From CADEDH01 sp047971245 (GTDB taxonomy: Bacteria; Actinomycetota; Acidimicrobiia; Acidimicrobiales; SZUA-35), in assembly GCA_047971245.1 (NCBI GenBank), contig JBKDZN010000057.1, positions 1 through 64,000 on the forward strand: 64,000 nt of DNA. Reading direction: 5' to 3'. Under the pieces are notes generated by a model. The model ran no database searches, was not told the origin of the DNA, and was given only the letters and a program-made list of their open reading frames with translations. Below are positions 57,667-64,000 of this stretch, one piece after another. Position 1 is the first letter of the stretch. Every line of letters begins with the position of its first letter. The position numbers were made by a program, and so were the translations under genes.

Positions 57667-58959
57667 GTGCCGCCCCCCGACCGTTCCGGTGCCCGTTTCG
57701 CCGGTGGCCCCCCGGTGCGGATCGACGGTGAACGCCTGTGGGCGGCGCTGGGTGCACTCGGTTCGATCGGTTCGTACCCCGACCCGGCGACCGGTCTGAT
57801 GGGGGTCAACCGGTTGGCGCTGACGGACGCCGACGGAGCGGCCCGCCGCCGGGTGATGGCCTGGATGGCCGCCGCCGGGCTGGCCGTAACCGTCGACGAG
57901 ATCGGCAATATCTTCGGTCGCCGTGAGGGGAGCGAGCCGGCCCTGGCTCCGGTCATGACCGGTTCTCACATCGATTCGGTGGCCACGGCGGGCCGGTTCG
58001 ACGGCTGTCTCGGTGTGCTCGGCGCGCTCGAGGTGATCCGGGCGATGGGGGACCGCCCGATCCGGCGGCCGGTTGTGGTTGCGGTGTGGACCGAGGAGGA
58101 AGGGGTCCGGTTCGGTACCGACATGCTCGGCTCGGCGGTCGCGGCCGGTCGGATCGACGTGGCCGACGCCCACGCCCTGGTCGACCGGGACGGCACGCGG
58201 CTGGTCGACGAACTGGTGCGTCTCGGGTTCGACGGCAGCCGTCCCGCCGCCATCGCCGAGCCGCCGGCGGCGTACGTCGAACTGCACATCGAGCAGGGAC
58301 CGGTGTTGGAACGGGCCGGGCGTCCCCTCGGGGTCGTGACCGGGGTGCAGGCGATCTCCTGGCAAGAGGTGACCGTCCATGGTCGCGCCGCTCACGCCGG
58401 CACGACCCCGACCGAGATTCGTGTCGACGCCGCCGTTGCTGCCGCCGAACTCGTCGTCCACCTGCGCCGGCTGGTCGACTCGGGCCGCTACGGGCAGCTC
58501 CGGGCCACGGTCGGCGCCCTCCGGCTGCATCCGGGGTTGACGAACGTCGTGGCCGAACGGGCCGATCTGACGGTCGACCTGCGCAATCCGGACGACGACG
58601 CCATGGCGGCGGCCGAAGCCGAGGTCGCCGACCACCTGCGTCGAGCGGCTGAGCGTCACGCCGGGTTGCGGATCGAGGCCCGCACGACGGCGCGGACCTC
58701 GGCGGTCGGGTTCGATGCCGACATGCAGAACCGCATCGAGGCCGCGATCGGTCGGTTGGGTGTCCCGCCGGTGCGTCTGGTGTCGGGGGCGGGCCATGAC
58801 GCACAGGAGATCGCGGCCATCGCCCCGACCGCGATGATCTTCGTCCGCGGCCAGTACGACGGGGTCAGCCACAACCCCCGGGAGTTCTCGACCCCGGAGG
58901 ACTGTGTGGCCGGAGTGACCGTGCTGGCCGACGTCCTGCTCGAGCTGGCCGACCGGTGA
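57667..58959 (+). CDS. N-carbamoyl-amino-acid hydrolase / allantoate amidohydrolase family
   Basis: A 430-residue Zn- or Mn-dependent hydrolase of the M20-related carbamoylase family. VMTGSHIDSV near residue 97 and WTEEEGVRFG near 142 hold the metal ligands. YVELHIEQGPVLE near 203, the dimerisation-domain GRAAHAGTTP, and GAGHDAQEI near 375 are also present. It splits an N-carbamoyl group to CO2, NH3 and the free amine. GTG 57667 is 7 nt after TACCGT; a longer frame from 57220 is antisense to other genes. It overlaps the diaminopropionate ammonia-lyase start by GTGA. Confidence 0.9.
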   Translation: MPPPDRSGARFAGGPPVRIDGERLWAALGALGSIGSYPDPATGLMGVNRLALTDADGAARRRVMAWMAAAGLAVTVDEIGNIFGRREGSEPALAPVMTGSHIDSVATAGRFDGCLGVLGALEVIRAMGDRPIRRPVVVAVWTEEEGVRFGTDMLGSAVAAGRIDVADAHALVDRDGTRLVDELVRLGFDGSRPAAIAEPPAAYVELHIEQGPVLERAGRPLGVVTGVQAISWQEVTVHGRAAHAGTTPTEIRVDAAVAAAELVVHLRRLVDSGRYGQLRATVGALRLHPGLTNVVAERADLTVDLRNPDDDAMAAAEAEVADHLRRAAERHAGLRIEARTTARTSAVGFDADMQNRIEAAIGRLGVPPVRLVSGAGHDAQEIAAIAPTAMIFVRGQYDGVSHNPREFSTPEDCVAGVTVLADVLLELADR

Positions 58960-60086
58960 ACCGCGTCCCCCCGATGCCCGGGGACGACCCGGTGCCGGGC
59001 ACGGGCCGCCCCCGGGTCACGACGAACCCCCCGGCCTGGTTCGTGGCGACCCGTGACCCGACCTGGCGGAGCCGGGAGCCCGACCGGGCCGCCGTCGAGT
59101 TCCACCGGGGTCTTCCCGGTTACGCCCCGACACCGATCGTCGATCTGCCCGCCGTGGCCGATGCACTGGGTATCGGTCGGGTCGTGGCCAAGGACGAGTC
59201 GACGCGCCTCGGCCTGCCCGCGTTCAAGGCGCTCGGCGCGTCCTGGGCGGTGCACCGGGCCGTGCCGCGGCGGGGACCGTCCGGGCCGTTGACCTTCGTG
59301 GCCGCCACCGACGGCAACCATGGGCGGGCCGTGGCCCGGTTCGCCCGCCGGGCCGGCCATCAGGCCGCGGTGTTCGTGCCCGATGGGGTACCAGCGGCCG
59401 CGGTCGAGGCCATCGGGGGTGAGGGCGCCCCGGTCCGCGCCGTCGACGGTGACTATGACGCGGCCGTTGCCGCCGCCGCTGCGTACGCGGCGGCGATCGG
59501 TGGCGTGCTCATCCAGGACACCGCCTGGGACGGTTACACCGAGGTTCCCCGCACCATCGTCGACGGCTACGGCACCCTGGTCGACGAGCTCGACGAACAG
59601 CTCGGCGGTGCGCCGGACCTCGTCGTCGTACCGACCGGCGTCGGGTCGCTCCTCCAGGCCGCCATCCGCCACTATCGCCGGGGCCCGGCACCGGCGTCGA
59701 CGATGATTGCGTCGGTGGAACCGGTGAACGCGGCGTGTGTCCTCCACAGCCTCCGAGCCGGGAAACCCGTCACCGTGCCGACCGGGCCCACGTCGATGGC
59801 CGGTCTGAACTGTGGCACGGTGTCGGCGCTCGCCTGGCCGGACATCGCGGCGGGTCTCGACGCCGCGATCACCGTCACCGACGAGGCCGGTCGGGCGGCC
59901 GCCGCTCGCCTCGCCGCCTCGGGTGTTCCCGCCGGCCCGTGCGGAGCCGCCCCCTTGGCCGCGTTGGACGCGATCGGCGCCCACGCCGAATTGGGCGCCG
60001 GGCTGGGCCTCGGCGACGGGAGCACGGCCGTCCTGCTCGTCACCGAGGGAGCCGACGCCAACCCGTGGCCGGCCATCGCCGGGTAG
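58956..60086 (+). CDS. Diaminopropionate ammonia-lyase-like PLP enzyme
   Basis: A 376-residue fold-II PLP enzyme. TRLGLPAFKALGASWA near residue 85 (PLP Lys in FKALGA) is diagnostic of diaminopropionate ammonia-lyase, and the Gly loop is in VVVPTGVGSLLQAA. It would convert 2,3-diaminopropionate to pyruvate and two ammonia. Overlap with the carbamoylase suggests that the carbamoylase releases its substrate or a related diamino acid. Confidence 0.87.
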   Translation: MNRVPPMPGDDPVPGTGRPRVTTNPPAWFVATRDPTWRSREPDRAAVEFHRGLPGYAPTPIVDLPAVADALGIGRVVAKDESTRLGLPAFKALGASWAVHRAVPRRGPSGPLTFVAATDGNHGRAVARFARRAGHQAAVFVPDGVPAAAVEAIGGEGAPVRAVDGDYDAAVAAAAAYAAAIGGVLIQDTAWDGYTEVPRTIVDGYGTLVDELDEQLGGAPDLVVVPTGVGSLLQAAIRHYRRGPAPASTMIASVEPVNAACVLHSLRAGKPVTVPTGPTSMAGLNCGTVSALAWPDIAAGLDAAITVTDEAGRAAAARLAASGVPAGPCGAAPLAALDAIGAHAELGAGLGLGDGSTAVLLVTEGADANPWPAIAG

Positions 60087-60129
60087 ACCGTGTTCGCGGT
60101 CGCCGACGACGCCGACCATGTTCGCGGTC
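60086..60129. terminator. Tandem small hairpins after the ammonia-lyase gene
   Basis: Two related units, GACCG-TGTTCG-CGGTC (60086-60101) and GACC-ATGTTCGC-GGTC (60114-60129), lie between convergent genes. They share TGTTCGCGGTC as a direct repeat. Confidence 0.4.
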
Positions 60130-60159
60130 GGGGTGGCCTCGAACGTTGCTCGGGCCTGA

Positions 60160-61059
60160 TCATCGGCCGACCACCAGGTTGAGCGCCTGACGGGCCGCGG
60201 CAATGGTGACGGTCTGGCCCCAGCCGATCCGCAGGGCATCGCTCTCGATGCCGTCCCCGAAGCAGACGAGCTCATCGCTCTCGGCCTGCACGCGCAGGGT
60301 CGCGCCGGCGACGATGAGACCCTCGGTCAGCTCGGTGCCGGTGGTGAGGCTCGGCCAAGCCTCGCGGGCAAACCAGCACAGTTCGGGGCTGTCGGGCGCC
60401 GGCAGGGCGAGCCTACTGGCCCGTTCCTGCCAGGCGGAGCGGAGCCAGCCGGTGGCCCCGGTCCCCGTTCCGGCAAGCAGGCCGGACGAGGAGTGGTGCT
60501 CCTGGCCCCCGTCGGGGCTCTCCAGCCGGTACCGGGCCGACTGGTGGCTCCGGTGCCCGAGGTAGATCTCGTTGAGGGCCCGGAGCCGTTGCCCGTCGTC
60601 GGTGGTGGCCCCGACCATGGTGCGGTGCTCGATCGAGGCCCTACCGGCCGCCGCGGCGCGCAGCAGATCTGCCGCGGCCTCGGGGGCATGGGGTACGAGC
60701 ACGCCGGGATTGTGGGCCGGCTCGGGATTGATCCCGATCACCGGTTGCCCGTCGAGGTACTTGGCGGTGTTGGCCACCACCCCGTCCTGGCCGACGACCA
60801 GGACCAGATCGTCGGGAGCGAAGCGGAAGTGGTAGAGGTCGCCGCGCTCCACCTCGGCCCGACGCCAACGGGGTGGGATCGCCGCCCCGGCCAGCTCCCG
60901 GGCCCGGCCTATCCGGGCGTGGGGATCGGCTAGCTCCTCGATGGTGCGACCGCGGCTCTGCAGGAAGAACTCGGCTTGTTGCCGGGTGCTGTGGCGGACC
61001 AGCAGCTCGTCGTATTCGCTGCGCCGGTACACCTGGACGACACGTGGCTGCAGGGTCAT
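60160..61059 (-). CDS. NAD kinase-like protein
   Basis: A 299-residue relative of ATP-NAD kinase. The conserved GGDG motif reads GQDG in VLVVGQDGVVANTAKYL near residue 100. It is followed by PVIGINPEP (usual GIN.G..GFL) and SSGLLAGTGTGATGWLRS in place of TPTGSTAY. So the fold is kept but the nucleotide-binding residues differ. It could phosphorylate another substrate or act as a sensor. ATG 61059 overlaps the SPFH stop (ATGA). Together with SPFH and the divergent NrtR gene it looks like an NAD-linked module. Confidence 0.75.
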   Translation of the reverse strand: MTLQPRVVQVYRRSEYDELLVRHSTRQQAEFFLQSRGRTIEELADPHARIGRARELAGAAIPPRWRRAEVERGDLYHFRFAPDDLVLVVGQDGVVANTAKYLDGQPVIGINPEPAHNPGVLVPHAPEAAADLLRAAAAGRASIEHRTMVGATTDDGQRLRALNEIYLGHRSHQSARYRLESPDGGQEHHSSSGLLAGTGTGATGWLRSAWQERASRLALPAPDSPELCWFAREAWPSLTTGTELTEGLIVAGATLRVQAESDELVCFGDGIESDALRIGWGQTVTIAAARQALNLVVGR

Positions 61060-62093
61060 GACGGCTCGACCGCCGTCTTCGGTCCCCGGCCCCCTCCGGT
61101 CAGGCTGGTGGCGAGCGAGGTGAGCAGGTCGGGGGTCACGACGATCTGCTCGACGGCGGGCAGGTGCCGGGCCAGCTCCTGGGCCGCCAGGGCCAGCATG
61201 ACGGACGGGTCGACCCCCTGGTAGGAGGTGTAGCGGGCGGTTTCGGTGGCGGCTTTGGCCTCGCCCAGCAGGCGGGTGGCCTCGGCCTCGGTCTCGGCCC
61301 GGAGCCGGCGGAGACCGGCGTCTGCTTCGGCGGTGATCGCGGTGGCCGCCGCCTCCTCGGCGGCCCGCCGACGGTCGTTCTGGCCCCGTTGGCCGACGAG
61401 GTCCTCCTCCCGGCGGGCCAGCTCGATCTGGTTCTGCAGCTCGTTTTCGGCGATCGACCGTTCCCGCTCGACTGCGACGGCCCGGCGCTCGTAGGTGGCC
61501 CGATCGGCCTCCTGCTGCACCTGTTCCCGGGTCTGGGTCTGCATCGCCCGTTCCACCTCGGGGTCGGTGCGGATGGCCACGACCCGCACGTCGGACACCT
61601 CGATGCCCCGCTCGGTCAGTCGGGCGTCGGCGGCGAGTGCCCTGGTGATCATGTCGCGGACCGGGGCCAGGCCGTCGGCCAACGCCTCCCGCATGGTCAT
61701 GCCGGCCAGCTGTTCCACCGCCGGCTGCTGGGCCAGCTCGGTGAGCAGGTCGCCCAGGGTCTCCAGGGGCACGTTGTTCCACGCCCCGGTGTTCGGGTTC
61801 ACCCCGAAATCGATCCGGGTGGTGGCCAGGGCCGGATCGACGATCCGGTAGCTCACCGTCGCCTGGACAGTGACGTCCTGGAAGTCGGCGGTGCGGGCGT
61901 GGAACAGCAGGGCCTGCTCCCGATCGTCGAGGGGGACCTGGCTGAGGGCTGCGGTCTGTGGCCGGAACCAGAACGCCGTTCCCACCCCTTCGTGGGCGAC
62001 GTCACCGTTGCGGAGGTGGCGCACGTACATGTTCGGGTCCGACCGGAGATGCCGGGCGAAGGGAACCAGCGGGTGGCGTGTGATGTCGGCCAT
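61056..62093 (-). CDS. SPFH/band 7 domain protein, cytosolic
   Basis: A 345-residue band-7/SPFH protein. It has no clear membrane helix, unlike HflC or flotillin. The SPFH domain covers about 30-200 (FWFRPQTAALSQVPLDDREQ, DVTVQATVSYRIVDPALA, LTERGIEVSDVRVVAI), then a long charged coiled coil (210-290), and a C-terminal oligomerisation region. AAGGAG precedes the ATG. It may scaffold the NAD-kinase-like protein encoded with it. Confidence 0.88.
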   Translation of the reverse strand: MADITRHPLVPFARHLRSDPNMYVRHLRNGDVAHEGVGTAFWFRPQTAALSQVPLDDREQALLFHARTADFQDVTVQATVSYRIVDPALATTRIDFGVNPNTGAWNNVPLETLGDLLTELAQQPAVEQLAGMTMREALADGLAPVRDMITRALAADARLTERGIEVSDVRVVAIRTDPEVERAMQTQTREQVQQEADRATYERRAVAVERERSIAENELQNQIELARREEDLVGQRGQNDRRRAAEEAAATAITAEADAGLRRLRAETEAEATRLLGEAKAATETARYTSYQGVDPSVMLALAAQELARHLPAVEQIVVTPDLLTSLATSLTGGGRGPKTAVEPS

Positions 62094-62103
62094 GACCGTC
62101 TCC

Positions 62104-62163
62104 TTATCGTCGTTCTGACGACAACAGTACGACTCGGTGGACTAATCGTCAAGATGATGATTA
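62104..62163. promoter_or_regulatory. Two 21-bp palindromes, probable NrtR sites
   Basis: Site 1 TTATCGTCGTTCTGACGACA(A) spans 62104-62124; site 2 TAATCGTCAAGATGATGATT(A) spans 62143-62163. Both are 21-bp imperfect palindromes sharing T(T/A)ATCGTC, in the only gap between the SPFH/NAD-kinase-like operon and the Nudix regulator. The length matches known NrtR operators. Site 2 overlaps the likely -10 of the Nudix gene. Confidence 0.6.
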
Positions 62164-62248
62164 TGATCGGGCCATCACCGCCGACACCGACACCGACACC
62201 GGGCACCGCACCTCGAATCGTGATGCGCCCGGTCCGCCCACCTACGCC

Positions 62249-62923
62249 GTGGCCGTCGACCTGGTCGTGCTCACGGTGCGGCGTGGCACCCTGTCCGTCC
62301 TGCTGGTCGAGCGCGGCGTTTCCCCGTTCAAGGGGCGTCCGGCGCTCCCGGGGGGATTCGTCCTCCCGGCGGAGGAGTTGGCCGAGGCGGCGCGGCGGGA
62401 ATTGGCCGAGGAGACCGGGATCGCCGACGAGCGGGTGCACATCGAGCAGCTCGCCACCTACGGGCGGCCAGGGCGTGACCCGCGGGGGCGGGTGGTCAGT
62501 GTCGCCTACCTCGCCCTGGTGCCGGACCTTCCCGAACCCTCGGCCGGCTCGGACGCGTCCGGTGCCTCATGGCAGCCGGTCAACGGGCTGCTCGGCCACC
62601 CTCGGAGCCTGGCCTTCGATCATCACGAGATCCTGGCCGACGCGGTGGAACGGGCCCGGTCCAAGCTCGAGTACTCCCCGATCGGCGCGGCGTTCTGCCC
62701 GGCGGAGTTCACCATCAACGAGCTGCGCCAGGTGTACGAGGTGGTCTGGGACTGCGAACTCGACCCCCGCAACTTCCACCGCAAGATCACCAGCACGGCC
62801 GACTTCGTGGAACCCACCGGCCGCCGCACCACCCGCCAGGGCGGCCGACCGGCCGCCCTCTACCGGCTCGGGACGGCCCGGTTGCTCCACCCACCCATGC
62901 TCCGACCGGGCCACCCGGACTGA
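62249..62923 (+). CDS. NrtR-type Nudix transcriptional regulator
   Basis: A 224-residue protein from GTG 62249 with an N-terminal Nudix domain and a C-terminal winged helix (FTINELRQVYEVVW, DPRNFHRKI). That is the architecture of NrtR, which represses NAD genes and responds to ADP-ribose. The Nudix box is intact: GFVLPAEELAEAARRE then LAEETGI fits GX5EX7REUXEEXGU. The start is uncertain: the frame continues upstream, and a TATGAT box at 62162-62167 lies 6 nt before an in-frame ATC (62174). That start would restore the usual first strand. Confidence 0.88.
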   Translation: MAVDLVVLTVRRGTLSVLLVERGVSPFKGRPALPGGFVLPAEELAEAARRELAEETGIADERVHIEQLATYGRPGRDPRGRVVSVAYLALVPDLPEPSAGSDASGASWQPVNGLLGHPRSLAFDHHEILADAVERARSKLEYSPIGAAFCPAEFTINELRQVYEVVWDCELDPRNFHRKITSTADFVEPTGRRTTRQGGRPAALYRLGTARLLHPPMLRPGHPD

Positions 62924-62976
62924 CCGCCGGTGGGCCTCGCCGGTTCGCCGGGAGCGCGGCGGGTGACCCCACGTCG

Positions 62977-63022
62977 TTCTGACCGTGGATGCTCCGGGAA
63001 CCTGGAGGTTCCACGGTCAGAA
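62977..63022. terminator. Bidirectional hairpin between convergent genes
   Basis: A perfect 13-bp inverted repeat (62977-62989 with 63010-63022) with a smaller inner stem lies between the Nudix gene and the ABC exporter gene, ending 4 bp before the latter's stop. Confidence 0.75.
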
Positions 63023-63026
63023 GTCG

Positions 63027-64000
63027 TCAGGCCGCGGGACGGGCGGCGCCGGGAGCGGAGGCCCGGGCCAGCAGGGCCCGGTACGGTCCGTCGAGCGAGG
63101 CCAGGACCTCGGGCCGACCGCGTTCCACCACCCGTCCCCCGTCGACGACGATCACCTCGTCGGCGCCGGCGACCGTGGACAGGCGGTGGGCGATCGTCAC
63201 CGTGGTCCGGCCGGCGGCCAATCGGTCGAGGGCGTCCTGGAGGGCGGCTTCGGTGGCGTTGTCGAGGGCGGAGGTGGCCTCGTCGAGGACCAGGATCGGG
63301 GGGTCCCGCAGGATGGTCCGGGCGACGGCCAGCCGCTGTTGTTCACCCCCGGAGAAGCGGTGGCCGCGCGATCCGACCATGGTGTCCAGTCCGTCGGGCA
63401 GGCCCGCGATCACGTCGGCCACCTGGGCGGCGGCCAGGGCCTCCCACAGCTGGTCATCGGTGGCGTCGGGGCGGGCCAGCCGCAGGTTGTCGCGGACCGA
63501 GGTGTGGAGCAGGTACGTCTCCTGGCTGACCACACCGACCAGTTCCGACAACTGTTCCGGGTCGATTGACCGGAGGTCGACCCCGTCGATCGTGACGGTG
63601 CCTTCGGTGGGGTCGAACAGTCGCACGGCGAGGCCGGCCAGGGTTGATTTGCCGGAGCCGGTGTGGCCGACGATGGCCAGCGAACCGCCTGGGGGTACGA
63701 CCGCGGACACGTCGGTGACCGCGTCGACGGCGGCACCCGGGTACCGGAAGCTGACCCGGTCGAATCGGAGCTCGCCCCGGGGGGCGACCAGCCGGACCGG
63801 CTCGTCGGGGGCGGGCACATCGGGGACAAGGTCGAGGTATTCGAAGATCCGGCTGAACAGGGCCATCGAGCTGATGACCTGGGCGCCGATGTTGAGCAGG
63901 CCCATGAGGGGGCGGAAGACCGCGCTCTGGAGGGCGATGAAGGCGATCAGGGTGCCGATCGTCATCCCGTTGCTGGTAACCGGGAGACCGGCGGCCAGGT
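63027..64000 (-). CDS. ABC exporter (fused membrane/ATPase), partial at window edge
   Basis: The frame runs off the window end, so the N-terminus and most membrane helices are missing. What remains is the last part of the transmembrane domain (SNGMTIGTLIAFIALQ...) and a full ATPase domain. Walker A GHTGSGKSTLAG, Q-loop VVSQETYLLHTSV, signature FSGGEQQRLAVAR, Walker B ILVLDEATSALD, and H-loop IAHRLSTV. It is a type IV (MsbA-like) exporter. Such exporters often come in adjacent heterodimeric pairs; the partner would lie beyond the window. Confidence 0.93.
   Translation of the reverse strand, partial: LAAGLPVTSNGMTIGTLIAFIALQSAVFRPLMGLLNIGAQVISSMALFSRIFEYLDLVPDVPAPDEPVRLVAPRGELRFDRVSFRYPGAAVDAVTDVSAVVPPGGSLAIVGHTGSGKSTLAGLAVRLFDPTEGTVTIDGVDLRSIDPEQLSELVGVVSQETYLLHTSVRDNLRLARPDATDDQLWEALAAAQVADVIAGLPDGLDTMVGSRGHRFSGGEQQRLAVARTILRDPPILVLDEATSALDNATEAALQDALDRLAAGRTTVTIAHRLSTVAGADEVIVVDGGRVVERGRPEVLASLDGPYRALLARASAPGAARPAA

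Overview
The window is high-GC DNA with dense, mostly short-gapped genes. It looks like a chromosome segment of an actinobacterium. The supporting signs are a WhiB regulator with its four cysteines, ClpS next to a DUF2017 gene, an actinobacterial CtaC fused to cytochrome c, several luciferase-like (F420/FMN) oxidoreductases, and many starts sitting 6-10 nt after a -10 box (leaderless mRNAs). The overall mix suggests class Acidimicrobiia, but that placement is inference. No rRNA, CRISPR array, transposase or prophage is visible.

Layout. 1-2.4 kb: a partial Cys-rich protein, purB and a small charged protein. 2.9-10.3 kb: a cobalamin region with two cobalamin riboswitches facing each other, a btuF-btuC-btuD-cobO transport/adenosylation operon on +, and a small ORF, cobaltochelatase I/D fusion and cobB operon on -. 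10.4-10.8 kb: tRNA-Glu, tRNA-Asp and tRNA-Phe. 10.9-22.4 kb: DUF2017, clpS, heme A/O synthases and an aa3 oxidase operon. That operon begins with paralogues of subunits I and III whose metal ligands are gone, followed by a CtaF-like protein, then functional ctaC-ctaD-ctaE-cox4-ctaG. 22.5-41 kb: mainly housekeeping genes (pdxH, thioredoxin/CcdA pair, whiB, acyl-ACP thioesterase, orn, dut, ligC, acyl-ACP desaturase, threonine ammonia-lyase, glutaminyl cyclase, M20 hydrolase, Na/Pi symporter with PhoU).

41-44 kb is an accessory island with visibly lower GC in part. It encodes a caspase-fold protein that lacks the catalytic His/Cys and is fused to an RDD membrane domain, a streptogrisin-like serine protease, and a lipoprotein resembling I78 protease inhibitors. 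44-56 kb is a GntR-controlled catabolic locus: a peptide-type ABC transporter, an AtzA/TrzN-type amidohydrolase, a RutA-like flavin oxygenase, two RidA/RutC-like proteins, an alpha/beta hydrolase and an FMN reductase. Matching TGAGATCTCA palindromes precede the permease and binding-protein genes, so they are probably the regulator's sites. 56-60 kb adds a thioesterase, a membrane protein/HTH pair with a probable frameshift, an N-carbamoyl-amino-acid hydrolase and a diaminopropionate ammonia-lyase. 60-63 kb holds an NAD-kinase-like and SPFH gene pair divergent from an NrtR-type Nudix regulator, with two 21-bp palindromes between them. The window ends inside an ABC exporter.

The strongest candidates for new biology are the ligand-less oxidase subunit pair (13.9-16.2 kb), the pseudo-caspase/protease/inhibitor island (41.2-43.7 kb) and the Rut-like degradation locus (44-56 kb). 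Function assignments rest on motifs read by eye; no database search was run.
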